Notes: generated from the sequence alone by a model not told the origin. Counted from the stretch's first letter, positions 1-8,625 are shown. The stretch: 64,000 bases of DNA from Sedimentibacter hydroxybenzoicus DSM 7310 (GCF_013403245.1 NZ_JACBNQ010000011.1:44200-108199), one strand, 5' to 3'. A program made the numbers and translations.

Positions 1-1090
1 ATATCGCATAAAAAGGAGCCATTACCGCTGTTGGGTCAATATTTGATGATGAAGGCAAGCTGTATAGCTCTGTAATTGCCTCAAAGGGCTGTGAGAAAGA
101 CTTGTTATCCAATAAAATAGGATATTGTTCTCCGTCCTCCGGCTCTGAAATTTCATACCAGCATTCATATTTCTTTAATATTTGTTCTACCTTATCATTG
201 CTGACTACCGGATTCCATCCCTGAATATAAAATGTAGTCTCTGTTTTAAGAATATTGCTTAATATTTTATTTTTATCTCTTTCAATTACAAGATAATCAT
301 AATATATTTGAATTTCCTCTTTGTATGGCAGATAATCTGAAATGCTTTTTTCAATAGCTTCTTTTTTATCTGAAATTTCTTTCAGCTTTTTCTCATATTG
401 TGTTATATTTTCTGCTGCTGTATCAGTAAGCTCCTTGAAGTTCACAGTATTAAAACCAAATTGCTTTAAGGTTTCATAAACAATATCTTTTTCACTTATC
501 AAGCAAATTATTGAAAAGTAATGTTGTTCTTTATCACTTTCAATCAAATCTACATAACATTTATCTGTCTTATCCTTCAAATCGTTTTTCAATTTTTCTA
601 TATCTATTACATCAGGAAAAACTCCGATAAATATACTTGTATACCTTGTTTCATTAAGTTCAAGGGGAAGTTCATATTTTATCCACGGCTTTAAGCTCAC
701 AATTGATGCTTCAATTTTATTTTCCTCTGAGCTTAAATCATTGTATGCCTTGTTTAATTCAAGTAATTTTGAAACAACCTCCTCAGTACCTTCCTTATTC
801 AGCATCTTATCTTCAAATTCATTTAATGTTATTGTACGTCTCGTACTGAATAGTGGTTTTTTACTTTTATCATGGCTTTCCAAGTTTATTAAAACATCAT
901 TAATTTTGGAAATCTTAGCATCATAGTCTAACACTTCATTTTCATTGCCATCTTTTTTGACGATTGAAATCCATTCAGGATCTGTCAGCTTAAATTCCTG
1001 TGAGCTTATTTCCACAACACCTAAGTCCATTATTTCTTTTATAACAGATGGCTTGTGAGCATTCAGACCAATGATGCTGATTTTATTCAT
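1..1090 (-). CDS. ntpI: V-type ATP synthase subunit I (partial, 3' part lies outside the window)
   Basis: Membrane stator subunit of a V/A-type ATPase that couples ion flow through the membrane sector to the catalytic head. About 363 residues are visible, beginning MNKISIIGLNAHKPSVIKE. The long N-terminal cytoplasmic domain with alternating beta and coiled-coil segments is seen, and the window ends in the MAPFYAI stretch that in this family immediately precedes the first membrane helices. The gene starts one base after the stop of the subunit H gene, so the two are co-transcribed and probably translationally coupled. Family assignment rests on the conserved start and the D-P-T-x-V-M-A-P-F segment. 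Whether the enzyme pumps sodium or protons cannot be judged because the rotor subunit is outside the window. Confidence 0.9.
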   Translation of the reverse strand, partial: MNKISIIGLNAHKPSVIKEIMDLGVVEISSQEFKLTDPEWISIVKKDGNENEVLDYDAKISKINDVLINLESHDKSKKPLFSTRRTITLNEFEDKMLNKEGTEEVVSKLLELNKAYNDLSSEENKIEASIVSLKPWIKYELPLELNETRYTSIFIGVFPDVIDIEKLKNDLKDKTDKCYVDLIESDKEQHYFSIICLISEKDIVYETLKQFGFNTVNFKELTDTAAENITQYEKKLKEISDKKEAIEKSISDYLPYKEEIQIYYDYLVIERDKNKILSNILKTETTFYIQGWNPVVSNDKVEQILKKYECWYEISEPEDGEQYPILLDNKSFSQPFEAITELYSLPSSSNIDPTAVMAPFYAI

Positions 1091-1091
1091 C

Positions 1092-1418
1092 TTAACTATT
1101 GACACCGGCGTTCACTATCCTTTCCAGTATTATTGAAGCTGCATTATCCATTTTGCTCCCGGCATCGGAGAGAATGTTTTCACATTCCATTGATGCTTTT
1201 TTTATTATGTTATCATATAAAATCTGTCCTTCAGATTCCGCAGCCTTTGTTGCATCAGAACTTTTCGACTCAGCACTTTTATACGCTTCCTCCAAAATTT
1301 GTGATGCTTTTGCATTAGCATTAGTAATAATTTGTTTGGCCTTCAGAGAAGCTTCTTTCTTAATTCTTTCCGCGTTTTCTTCTGCCTCCTTTATTACCTT
1401 AATAACCTCAATCGACAC
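1092..1418 (-). CDS. V-type ATP synthase subunit H (peripheral stalk coiled coil)
   Basis: A 108-residue, highly charged, almost wholly coiled-coil protein (KEAEENAERIKKEASLKAKQ and similar heptads) with no signal peptide. Size, composition and position directly before subunit I match the peripheral-stalk H subunit (AhaH, NtpF in Enterococcus). The start is GTG at 1418, preceded by a good AAAGGTGG site. It is the first gene of the operon and follows a consensus promoter. It would pair with subunit E to form the stator stalk. The function is inferred mainly from context, since coiled coils match many families. Confidence 0.8.
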   Translation of the reverse strand: MSIEVIKVIKEAEENAERIKKEASLKAKQIITNANAKASQILEEAYKSAESKSSDATKAAESEGQILYDNIIKKASMECENILSDAGSKMDNAASIILERIVNAGVNS

Positions 1419-1470
1419 TATATCACCACCTTTTATTGTTTTTCAGGAAAACATATTCACATTACTTACT

Positions 1471-1499
1471 ACTATAAATAATACATGCTAAAATGTCAA
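1471..1499 (-). promoter_or_regulatory. sigma-A promoter of the V-ATPase operon
   Basis: On the minus strand a perfect -35 TTGACA (1494-1499) is separated by 17 bases from a -10 TATAGT (1471-1476). The expected start of transcription near 1464 gives a leader of about 45 bases before the GTG of subunit H. The rest of the 1500-1728 stretch is AT-rich and shows no gene or clear structure. Confidence 0.7.
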
Positions 1500-1728
1500 T
1501 AGAATAACTATATCCATATAATTATTTGGCTATTCACGTTTTTTAGTCAGTAATATTTAAATATTCATAATAATAATTTATAAATTCCGTAACATATGTC
1601 ACAGGAAATGTCTGAAAATAAAAAATCTCCCCCATTATAATAATTACTTTAACAGTATAATAATAAGTTATTTTTTTATCAAGAGCGCACTTTTTAGTAC
1701 TTTAGTATCAAAAAAGTTACTTAGTATA

Positions 1729-2139
1729 TTATTCCATACTTGTTGCAACATTATCTTGAATTGTATTCTTTTTATATGCATTACTCTCTAAATATTCTGA
1801 TCCAAACCCATGCATCATTTCCAAAATAGGAATAATTTTTTCCCCAAGATCCGTCAGCCCATATTCAACCTTAGGAGGTACAACAGGATATACCTTTCTA
1901 AATATAAGGTTATCTTCCTCTAAGCTTCTGAGCTGTTGGGTAAGCATTTTTTGAGTTACATCCGGAAGCCTTCTCTTAATATCATTAAATCTTAGTATTT
2001 TTCCGCTCAGATACCATAAAATCAATATCTTTCTTTTACCTGACAACAATTGCTGAACCAAGACCATTGGACAAACCTTGTATCTTATACACTTATCACT
2101 CAAATAACAACTGTTATGGCTTTCTGATTCCCTATACAA
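1729..2139 (-). CDS. HxlR-family winged-helix transcriptional regulator, Cys-rich N-terminus
   Basis: 136-residue single-domain regulator of the HxlR/YodB type. The recognition region reads KRRLPDVTQKMLTQQLRSLE, followed by the beta wing KVEYGLTDLGE, both typical of the family. Members usually keep one N-terminal cysteine (the C-P motif, here Cys23) that senses quinones or aldehydes; this protein has two more, Cys11 and Cys17. The start is TTG at 2139 with GAGGTGAT just upstream; no better start is available. It is a monocistronic gene next to unrelated operons, with a promoter and a palindromic box upstream that suggest autoregulation. Its target genes are not visible here. Confidence 0.85.
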   Translation of the reverse strand: MYRESESHNSCYLSDKCIRYKVCPMVLVQQLLSGKRKILILWYLSGKILRFNDIKRRLPDVTQKMLTQQLRSLEEDNLIFRKVYPVVPPKVEYGLTDLGEKIIPILEMMHGFGSEYLESNAYKKNTIQDNVATSME

Positions 2140-2181
2140 AATATCACCTCATTATTTTAAGTATCTAAAATGATGCTATAC

Positions 2182-2233
2182 TACTAAATAGTATATATGA
2201 TGTAATTATATCATACAAGCCTTTTAAATACAA
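2182..2233 (-). promoter_or_regulatory. promoter and candidate operator of the HxlR gene
   Basis: Minus-strand promoter TTGTAT (2228-2233), 17-base spacer, TATAAT (2205-2210). Just downstream of the start of transcription lies TACTATTTAGTAGTA (inverted arms TACTA/TAGTA at 2182-2193). From memory this resembles the box bound by YodB-type HxlR regulators. Further TTAGTA elements occur near 1690-1730 and 2256. Confidence 0.5.
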
Positions 2234-2366
2234 TAGTCTGTGAAAACATTTCTTTAGTATGTTAATATATTATCACACTCTTGCTTTTTTGGCTATATAA
2301 AAATATATATATATTAAAAGAGTTGGTGTCTGCCCCCACTGATAGAAAGAAAACTTTCAGTTGTAT

Positions 2367-2392
2367 AAAAAAAGCACCATAATTAATGGCGC
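2367..2392 (-). terminator. Rho-independent terminator of the fab operon
   Basis: Reading the minus strand, GCGCCAT and ATGGTGC form a 7-base stem (one G-U pair) followed by seven T. It lies about 120 bases beyond the fabZ stop. Confidence 0.7.
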
Positions 2393-2409
2393 ATTTTTTA
2401 ATATTTCAA

Positions 2410-2509
2410 TTACAGCATAAGCGACTGACACCAAATTAAAATTTGGGTCATCTGCTTTCACTTACAGCATAAGCGACTGACACCAAATTAAAATTTGGGT
2501 CATCTGCTT
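2410..2509. repeat. tandem pair of 48-base palindromic repeat (family A)
   Basis: Two identical copies (2410-2457 and 2462-2509) with a 52-base period. Each has the core GACACCAAATTAAAATTTGG and can fold through the pairing of CCAAATT with AATTTGG. Diverged copies are at 23978-24027, 43926-43975 and 51941-51990, with partial copies at 19020-19036 and 44702-44724. The 2140-2511 gap holds only this pair, the terminator and the HxlR promoter. Confidence 0.85.
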
Positions 2510-2511
2510 AT

Positions 2512-2937
2512 TTAACCCACAGAAAATATCAGCTCCGCTTCCGCAGCAATTTCATCGTCAACATACGCTATTGCGTTTCCGATACCGAAGCTTCCCTTTA
2601 ACTTTGATATTTCTGTAACTAATTTTAGAGTGTCTCCCGGACATACCTTCCTTTTAAATTTGGCACTTTTAATTCCCCCGAAGTATACTGTCTTACCTTT
2701 AAACTTATCCAACGATAAAATTGCTACTGCACCTGTCTGTGCCAGCGCTTCAATAATAAGAACACCTGGCATCACAGGATTTCCCGGAAAGTGACCTTGA
2801 AAAAATTCCTCGTTAAAGGTTACATTTTTTAGGCCGACCGCCATTTCTCCTTCTGTAAGCTCGATTATTTTGTCAATTAAAAGCATGGGATATCTGTGAG
2901 GTATTATTTTTTGTATATCCTTAGTATCATAAATCAT
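2512..2937 (-). CDS. fabZ: 3-hydroxyacyl-ACP dehydratase FabZ
   Basis: Dehydrates (3R)-hydroxyacyl-ACP to trans-2-enoyl-ACP in type II fatty-acid elongation. 141 residues, the usual length. The hot-dog fold signature HRYPMLLIDKI is at residues 13-23 and the catalytic block GHFPGNPVMPGVLIIEALAQ, with active-site His and Glu, near residues 48-67. It is the last gene of acpP-fabK-fabD-fabG-fabF-fabZ, starting 3 bases after the fabF stop, followed by the operon terminator. FabZ rather than FabA is expected because no FabA/FabB pair is present. Confidence 0.96.
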   Translation of the reverse strand: MIYDTKDIQKIIPHRYPMLLIDKIIELTEGEMAVGLKNVTFNEEFFQGHFPGNPVMPGVLIIEALAQTGAVAILSLDKFKGKTVYFGGIKSAKFKRKVCPGDTLKLVTEISKLKGSFGIGNAIAYVDDEIAAEAELIFSVG

Positions 2938-2940
2938 AGA

Positions 2941-4179
2941 TTACTGTCCCTTGTGTTTTTTCAAAATTAAAGCGGCGTTATGTCCGCCAAAACCAAAGGC
3001 ATTTGACAGAGCATAATCAAATTCTTTTTTAATGCCTTCATTTGGAACAAAGTTCAATCCTAATTCAGGATCAGTCACCTTATGATTAATTGTTGCAGGT
3101 ATAAAACCGTCCTCAAGGGCTTTAGCACATATTATTGCTTCTACCGCACCTGCTGCTCCCAGCAAGTGACCTGTCATTGACTTAGTTGAACTGATCAACA
3201 ATTCATTGGCGCTATCCTTGAATATATTTTTTATTGCCTGTGTTTCAAATTTATCATTATATAAGGTGCTCGTTCCATGAGCATTTATATAGGTTATATC
3301 TTCAGGATTCAATCCAGCATCTTCAATTGCATTTAACATTACGGCAGATTGACCTTCTGAACTGGGATCCGGTGAAGTCATGTGATATGCATCACAGGTA
3401 GCACCATATCCTATTATTTCCGCATATATTTTTGCTCCTCTTTTAACTGCATGCTCATATTCCTCAAGAATCATTATTCCGGCACCTTCTCCCATTACAA
3501 AACCGTGTCTTTCAGCATCAAAGGGAATAGAGGCCCTGTTAACATCATCTGTAGTTGAAAGTGTAGTCAGAGCTGAGAACCCTGCTATTGAACAAGGTGT
3601 TATAGCAGCTTCTGAACCTCCTGCTATCATTACATCACAAATTCCGTCCTGAATTCTTTTATATGATTCTCCTATGGCATTTGCTCCCGTAGCACACGCT
3701 GTAACAGGTGAATAGTTAATCGCTTTTGCTTTATACTTGATAGCTACAAGGCCGGATGCCATATTAGATAACATCATTGGAATAAAAAATGTTGAAACTT
3801 TATTTGGTCCTTTAGTAAGAAGCTTTTCATGCTCTGCTTCTATAGTATGAATACCACCCACTGCGCTTCCTACAACACAACCAAATCTTTTGCTGTCCAA
3901 GCTTTCCACATCAAGTCCCGAACTCTTTACAGCCATATCAGCTGCAGCAAGAGCAAATTGGCTGAATCTGTCCATCCTTTTTGATTCTTTTTTATCCATA
4001 TATTCTGTCGGGTCAAAATCTTTTATTTCAGCCGCTAATTTAACACTGAAATCTGCTGTATCAAAAGATTCAATCGGACTGATACCGCATTTACCCAACT
4101 TTACATTTTCCCAAAACAAATCACCGGAGCCAATAGGGCTTACAACCCCAATACCGGTTATTACTACTCTCTTTTTCAT
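2941..4179 (-). CDS. fabF: beta-ketoacyl-ACP synthase II FabF
   Basis: Condensing enzyme that extends acyl-ACP with malonyl-ACP. 412 residues with the thiolase-fold signature: active-site Cys in VTACATGANAIGESYKR, first His in NAHGTSTLYND and second His in STKSMTGHLLGAAGAVEA. The start ATG at 4179 has a TAGGAGG site, and 8 bases separate it from the fabG stop. It is the only elongating condensing enzyme in the operon. No fabH is in the window, so initiation must be encoded elsewhere. Confidence 0.96.
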   Translation of the reverse strand: MKKRVVITGIGVVSPIGSGDLFWENVKLGKCGISPIESFDTADFSVKLAAEIKDFDPTEYMDKKESKRMDRFSQFALAAADMAVKSSGLDVESLDSKRFGCVVGSAVGGIHTIEAEHEKLLTKGPNKVSTFFIPMMLSNMASGLVAIKYKAKAINYSPVTACATGANAIGESYKRIQDGICDVMIAGGSEAAITPCSIAGFSALTTLSTTDDVNRASIPFDAERHGFVMGEGAGIMILEEYEHAVKRGAKIYAEIIGYGATCDAYHMTSPDPSSEGQSAVMLNAIEDAGLNPEDITYINAHGTSTLYNDKFETQAIKNIFKDSANELLISSTKSMTGHLLGAAGAVEAIICAKALEDGFIPATINHKVTDPELGLNFVPNEGIKKEFDYALSNAFGFGGHNAALILKKHKGQ

Positions 4180-4187
4180 AAATCCTC

Positions 4188-4919
4188 CTACATATAAAAT
4201 CCGCCGTTAACAGACAATATCTGCCCCGTTATATACGACGCTTTATCAGAAATCAAAAATTCTACCGCATCTGCAATATCATCAGGTTGACCCAGACGTT
4301 GCAGAGGAATGTTTTTCATCATTTCATTTCTTATCTCTTCCGGAATTTTATCCGTCATGTCCGTTTGAATAAATCCGGGCGCTATGGCATTTACAAGTAT
4401 ATTTTTTTTCCCCAGCTCTCTTGCCATAGATTTTGTCATACCAATAATACCTGCTTTAGAAGCAGAATAATTTACCTGTCCCGCATTTCCCGCAAGTCCC
4501 ACAACGGATGATATATTAATAATTCTTCCATTTTTTTGTTTGAGCATTCTTTTAGCTATGTGCTTGCAGCAATTAAATGTTCCCTTTAAATTAATGTCGA
4601 TTACCTGATCAAATTCTTCCTCTGACATCAGCGGAAGAATATTATCCTTGGTAATACCTGCATTATTCACTAATACATCTACAGATCCAAAGCTATCATA
4701 TGCTTCATCAATCAATTTTTTTGCATCGTCATAACTGGAAACATCACATTTGACTATAATATTCTCAGTTTCTTTGTTTGCAAAATTATTTACTAACTCT
4801 TCCATGGAGCTCGTATTGCTTCTGTAATTTAAAACCAAGTTATAACCAAGTTCATTTAATCTTGAAGCAATAACTGCACCAATACCTTTAGAAGCACCGG
4901 TAATAATCGCCGTTTTCAT
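4188..4919 (-). CDS. fabG: 3-oxoacyl-ACP reductase FabG
   Basis: NADPH-dependent reductase of 3-oxoacyl-ACP. 243 residues, classical short-chain dehydrogenase: cofactor motif TGASKGIG at residues 7-14, NNAGITKDN near 87, catalytic Ser in NISSVVG and the YSASKAG Tyr-Lys pair near 151-157. The C-terminal SVNGGFYM is typical of FabG. GAGGAGG lies 5 bases before the ATG. It is separated from fabD by 79 bases, almost all of which is a family B palindromic repeat. Confidence 0.96.
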   Translation of the reverse strand: MKTAIITGASKGIGAVIASRLNELGYNLVLNYRSNTSSMEELVNNFANKETENIIVKCDVSSYDDAKKLIDEAYDSFGSVDVLVNNAGITKDNILPLMSEEEFDQVIDINLKGTFNCCKHIAKRMLKQKNGRIINISSVVGLAGNAGQVNYSASKAGIIGMTKSMARELGKKNILVNAIAPGFIQTDMTDKIPEEIRNEMMKNIPLQRLGQPDDIADAVEFLISDKASYITGQILSVNGGFYM

Positions 4920-4930
4920 ATTTCTCCTCC

Positions 4931-4997
4931 TCTAACGGGGACATTCCTCCTATCCTCAAAGACTTTCCCTGATATAAAGAGATGTGTCCCTTTTCAT
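4931..4997. repeat. family B palindromic repeat between fabD and fabG
   Basis: About 67 bases beginning ACGGGGACATTCCTCC and ending GATGTGTCCCTT; the outer GGGACA/TGTCCC arms can pair. A close copy lies inside the ywlC-ywlE fusion (15521-15585), and a weaker one precedes the SpoVB-like gene (42285-42349). It sits inside the operon without an obvious T-run, so it is probably not a terminator but may affect message stability. Confidence 0.75.
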
Positions 4998-4998
4998 T

Positions 4999-5940
4999 TT
5001 AAGCATAAGTAAGCTGAAGATACTGTTCTAAGGCTGCAATACTGTCTATATTTATTGATTTAACATTTTTATCTATTTTCTTCAAAAAGCTTGATAATGA
5101 CTTTCCCGGTCCTACTTCTACAAATGTGTTAACTCCGTCAGCTATCATTTTTCTGACACAGGCTTCCCATCTTACAGGATTATAAACTTGTTTTTCTAAT
5201 TTGTCCGCTATTATTAAATCATCATTGTAATATTCCGTATCCACATTTGAAATAACATTACAAGATGGTTTTTTAAACTTTATCTTTGATAAATCCTCTT
5301 TCAGCTTATTTCCTGCAGAGATAAGCATAGAAGTGTGAAACGGTGCACTAACCTGCAGCTTTACAGCTTTTTTGATGTTAAACTCTGCTGTTTGACCAAG
5401 TGCATTTTCGATTGCTGCACTTTTCCCGCCAACAACTATTTGCCCGGGACAATTAAAGTTTGCCGGCTCCAATAATCCAAACCTCTCTGTAACAGTCTTG
5501 CAAAAACGAATTGCGTCTTCGTCAGTGCATCCCATAAGCGCAAGCATCCCGCCTTCACCTAGAGGAACAGCATTTTGCATGTAATTTCCTCTGTTATAAA
5601 CAAGCTTAACTGCTGTTTCGAAGTCCATTGCGCCTGCCGCTGTCAAAGCAGAGTATTCACCCAAACTTAAGCCGCCCATTACAACAGAATTATTGTTTGA
5701 ATTTTTCTTTATAATTTCATAAATAGCCATACAGACCGTCAGCAAAGCCGGCTGTGTAATTTTAGTTATACTCAAATCTTCATTAGGTCCGTCAAAGCAC
5801 AATTTTGTTATGTCAAAGCCAAGCGCTTCATTTGCTCTTTGGAATATTTCCTTGCTTTCTTTAAAATTATCATAAAAGTCCTTTCCCATTCCTGCGTATT
5901 GAGCGCCTTGTCCCGGGAATACAAAAGCCGTTTTACTCAT
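4999..5940 (-). CDS. fabD: malonyl-CoA:ACP transacylase FabD
   Basis: Transfers malonyl from CoA to ACP, supplying the extender unit. 313 residues, normal length. FPGQGAQYAGMG is at residues 8-19, the nucleophile Ser is in GLSLGEYSALTAAG, and the catalytic His is in VSAPFHTSML. The gene overlaps the 3' end of fabK by 8 bases, so translation is likely coupled. Confidence 0.96.
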   Translation of the reverse strand: MSKTAFVFPGQGAQYAGMGKDFYDNFKESKEIFQRANEALGFDITKLCFDGPNEDLSITKITQPALLTVCMAIYEIIKKNSNNNSVVMGGLSLGEYSALTAAGAMDFETAVKLVYNRGNYMQNAVPLGEGGMLALMGCTDEDAIRFCKTVTERFGLLEPANFNCPGQIVVGGKSAAIENALGQTAEFNIKKAVKLQVSAPFHTSMLISAGNKLKEDLSKIKFKKPSCNVISNVDTEYYNDDLIIADKLEKQVYNPVRWEACVRKMIADGVNTFVEVGPGKSLSSFLKKIDKNVKSINIDSIAALEQYLQLTYA

Positions 5941-6895
5941 TTTTGCCTCCTGATATAATTAAACCTATACCTTTCATTATTTTTTCTGCTTCATCAAACA
6001 TCTCTTTAATCATTTCGCTGCAGCTCTGCTCTTTATTAACCAATCCGGCAATTTGCCCTGACATTACAGAACCGTAATCTACGTCTCCCTGAATAGCAGC
6101 TTTATACAACCTGCCTCTGCCAAGCTGTTCCATCTCTTCAACAGTTGCATTGTTTTTTTCTAATTCTTTAAATTGTGTTGAAAGCTTGTTTTTTAAAATT
6201 CTTACAGGATGACCTGTTTTTCTTCCTGTAACTATTGTATCTGTATCATTTGCCTTTTTAACTTTATTTTTATAATTTTGATGTACACTGCATTCATTTG
6301 CTAACAAAAATCTTGTTCCCACCTGTACTCCCTGTGCTCCCAGGCACATAACAGCAGCTATACCTCTTCCGTCTCCTATGCCTCCTGCCGCTATAACCGG
6401 AATGTTAACCGCATCAACAACCTGAGGTGTTAAACATAGAGTTGTTATTTCACCAACGTGTCCTCCGGCTTCAGTACCTTCACAGATCAAAGCATCGCAC
6501 CCGATTTTTTCCAAACGTTTAGCAAATGTAACTGACGGAACAACAGGTATAACCTTTGTTCCTGCTTCTTTCCACATTTTTATATACTTGCCCGGATTTC
6601 CTGCTCCTGTTATTATTACAGGTATTTTTTCATCAACAAGCAGCCTCGCTACTTCCTCCGCATACGGACTTAAAAGCATTACATTTACACCAAATGGTTT
6701 ATCGGTCAGTTGCTTTACCTTATCAATTTGCACTTTCAATGCTTCGGCAGTATTGTTGCCTGCAGCCACAACGCCGAGACCTCCTGCTTCTGAAACTGCC
6801 GCAGCTAATCCTGCGTCTGATATTTGAGCCATTCCGCCTTGAAAAATCGGATACCTTATATTTAACAAGCTGCATATATTTGAATTAATCATCAT
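5933..6895 (-). CDS. fabK: enoyl-ACP reductase II FabK (FMN-dependent)
   Basis: Flavoprotein that reduces enoyl-ACP, replacing FabI and giving triclosan insensitivity in organisms that have only this form. 320 residues, TIM-barrel nitronate-monooxygenase-like family: YPIFQGGMAQ at the N-terminus, GTEAGGHVGE and AAGGIGDGRG phosphate-binding loops and LGAQGVQVGTRF. AGGAG precedes the ATG at 6895. No fabI is seen. A hairpin separates it from acpP. Confidence 0.95.
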   Translation of the reverse strand: MMINSNICSLLNIRYPIFQGGMAQISDAGLAAAVSEAGGLGVVAAGNNTAEALKVQIDKVKQLTDKPFGVNVMLLSPYAEEVARLLVDEKIPVIITGAGNPGKYIKMWKEAGTKVIPVVPSVTFAKRLEKIGCDALICEGTEAGGHVGEITTLCLTPQVVDAVNIPVIAAGGIGDGRGIAAVMCLGAQGVQVGTRFLLANECSVHQNYKNKVKKANDTDTIVTGRKTGHPVRILKNKLSTQFKELEKNNATVEEMEQLGRGRLYKAAIQGDVDYGSVMSGQIAGLVNKEQSCSEMIKEMFDEAEKIMKGIGLIISGGKNE

Positions 6896-6932
6896 ATAAG
6901 CTCCTTTATGTATCTTTTTTGATTTATCTTTA

Positions 6933-6958
6933 AAGAAAACGCCGTACGGCGTTTTCTT
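6933..6958 (-). terminator. intra-operon hairpin between acpP and fabK
   Basis: Perfect 11-base inverted repeat AAGAAAACGCC / GGCGTTTTCTT with a GTAC loop; the right side on the minus strand ends TTTTCTTTAAAG. It lies 35 bases beyond the acpP stop and looks like a partial terminator or processing hairpin that would let acpP message exceed that of the enzymes. That role is inference. Confidence 0.6.
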
Positions 6959-6992
6959 AAGATTATAAGTTATTAAAAAAGTTCATCTGCAA

Positions 6993-7223
6993 TTATTTTT
7001 GTTTTTCTGTAATGTAGTCCACGATATCCTTTACTGTAACAAGCTTGCCATAATCATCTTCTTCAATTGTTACATTTAATTCATCTTCAATTTTGCTTAT
7101 TAATTCGAATAAGTCCAGGGAGTCTGCTCCAAGATCATCTTTTATTTTGCTTTCGAGAGTAATTTTATCTTCCTCAACATCTAACTCTTCAATCAATATT
7201 TCTTTAACTTTTTCTAAAATCAT
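6993..7223 (-). CDS. acpP: acyl carrier protein
   Basis: Carrier of growing acyl chains as a phosphopantetheine thioester. 76 residues from the ATG at 7223, very acidic, with the attachment site DDLGADSLDLFELI (Ser in DSLD). An upstream in-frame TTG would add four residues, but GGAGG lies 6 bases before the 7223 ATG, which decides the start. It is the first gene of the fab operon, behind a consensus promoter and a TTTGATA box array. Confidence 0.96.
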   Translation of the reverse strand: MILEKVKEILIEELDVEEDKITLESKIKDDLGADSLDLFELISKIEDELNVTIEEDDYGKLVTVKDIVDYITEKQK

Positions 7224-7264
7224 TATATCCTCCAAAAATATGTTTTAATGTCTGTAATTTCGAT

Positions 7265-7326
7265 TTTGATATTCCAAATATTTTGATATTGATATTTGTT
7301 TGATATCTAATATTTTGATAATCGAA
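7265..7326 (-). promoter_or_regulatory. array of TTTGATA boxes, probable FabT-type operator
   Basis: TTTGATA occurs four times at 7265, 7282, 7299 and 7314 (spacing 17, 17, 15). The promoter-proximal copy is part of TTTTGATAATCGAA, one base from the dyad TTTGATNATCAAA recalled for FabT-type MarR regulators of fatty-acid genes. The array covers the start of transcription and the 5' leader of acpP. No fabT gene is in the window. Confidence 0.6.
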
Positions 7327-7354
7327 GTATATAATAAAAAAATAAGTTTGTCAA
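7326..7354 (-). promoter_or_regulatory. sigma-A promoter of the fab operon
   Basis: Minus-strand TTGACA (7349-7354), 17-base spacer, TATACT (7326-7331). The start of transcription is expected near 7319, directly in the TTTGATA operator array. Confidence 0.75.
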
Positions 7355-7491
7355 TATATTTTTAACGAAAAATTGTTATAAAATTAACTTATCTTCTTGA
7401 TTTGTCGATATATGAAATTTATAATAATAAAACATAGCCATCCTTCGAACTTCGCTCTCAATACAATTATATAGAAGCAATAATTTGTTAT

Positions 7492-7550
7492 AAAAAAATC
7501 AGCCCCTTTTTCGTTTGCAGTCTTACATGCAAAATATGAGGGGTCTGATT
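7492..7550 (-). terminator. terminator of the leuACDB operon
   Basis: Minus strand: AATCAGACCCCT pairs with AGGGGCTGATT, followed by seven T. The 30-base loop contains a second TTGCA/TGCAA stem. It starts 4 bases after the leuB stop. Confidence 0.75.
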
Positions 7551-7553
7551 AAC

Positions 7554-8609
7554 TCATAGAGACAATGCGATGATGTCTCCCATCTCTTCAGTTGTAGATA
7601 CCTTTTCGTTTTTCATCGCTATATCGGATGTCCTACAGCCCTTTGCAAGAGCTTTTTTAACGGCATTTTCTATATTTTCTGCTTCCTCCGGAAGGTTAAA
7701 TGAATATTTTAACATCATTGCTGAAGAAAGTATAGCAGCAATCGGGTTTGCCTTGCCTTGTCCAGCTATGTCGGGAGCAGAGCCGTGAATTGGTTCATAC
7801 ATCCCGTAATTATTTCCCAAGGCTGCTGATGGCAGTAAGCCGATGGAGCCTGTTATCATTGCCGCCTCATCTGAAAGGATATCACCAAACATGTTTTCAG
7901 TTGCTATTACATCAAATTGCTTTGGATTATAAACAAGCTGCATTGCCGCATTGTCCACATACATATGATTTAATGTGACATCTGGATAACCTGGAGAAAT
8001 TTCTTCAAAGGTTTTTCGCCATAATCTGGATGTTTCCAATACATTGGCTTTGTCTACGCTTGTAAGGATTCCCTTTCTTTTTTGTGCTGTCTGAAATCCT
8101 ATATGGGCGATTCTTTCTATTTCGTGTCTGCTGTATTCCATGGTATCTTCAGCCTTGTCACTCTCAGTATATTTTTTACCGAAATATATGCCGCCTGTAA
8201 GCTCTCTTATAATTAAGATATCAAGTCCGCCTTCAACTATATCCCCTCTTAAGGGACACGACCTTCTTAATTCATCAAACATTACGGCAGGGCGGAGATT
8301 AGCGTAGAGACCCAATTCCTTGCGGAGCTTAAGAAGCCCCTGCTCCGGTCTGTCCCTGCCGGGCAGATTATCCCATTTTGGACCTCCCACAGCACCGAAC
8401 AGCAATGCATCCGTACCTCTGCATATATTTAATGTCTCTTCCGGAAGTGCAGTACCTGTTTTATCTATTGCCGCCCCTCCTGCCAACGCTTCTGTATATT
8501 TAAAATTATGACCGTATTTTTTTCCTATTTTATTTAAAATTTTTATGGTTTCATCAATTATTTCATGACCTATACCGTCACCCTTTATTACTGCTATTTT
8601 AAAATCCAT
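7554..8609 (-). CDS. leuB: 3-isopropylmalate dehydrogenase
   Basis: NAD-dependent oxidative decarboxylation of 3-isopropylmalate in leucine synthesis. About 351 residues, full length. Seen: GDGIGHEI at the start, [12 protein letters not shown], the substrate-binding [11 protein letters not shown] segment, and [12 protein letters not shown] with [14 protein letters not shown] for metal and NAD binding. Two ATG codons stand side by side (8612, 8609); the second has the better spacing from GGAGG. It is the last gene of leuA-leuC-leuD-leuB. Confidence 0.96.
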   Translation of the reverse strand: MDFKIAVIKGDGIGHEIIDETIKILNKIGKKYGHNFKYTEALAGGAAIDKTGTALPEETLNICRGTDALLFGAVGGPKWDNLPGRDRPEQGLLKLRKELGLYANLRPAVMFDELRRSCPLRGDIVEGGLDILIIRELTGGIYFGKKYTESDKAEDTMEYSRHEIERIAHIGFQTAQKRKGILTSVDKANVLETSRLWRKTFEEISPGYPDVTLNHMYVDNAAMQLVYNPKQFDVIATENMFGDILSDEAAMITGSIGLLPSAALGNNYGMYEPIHGSAPDIAGQGKANPIAAILSSAMMLKYSFNLPEEAENIENAVKKALAKGCRTSDIAMKNEKVSTTEEMGDIIALSL

Positions 8610-8625
8610 CATTACCTCCTAAGAA

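Noticed and set aside
1099..1491. 130-codon plus-strand frame opposite the V-ATPase subunit H gene
   Set aside because: It is the antisense of a real coiled-coil gene with good ribosome binding site and promoter; no start signal and no recognisable protein.
2941..7235. A FapR-regulated fatty-acid operon
   Set aside because: No FapR-type operator was seen at the promoter; TTTGATA boxes fit a FabT-type regulator better.
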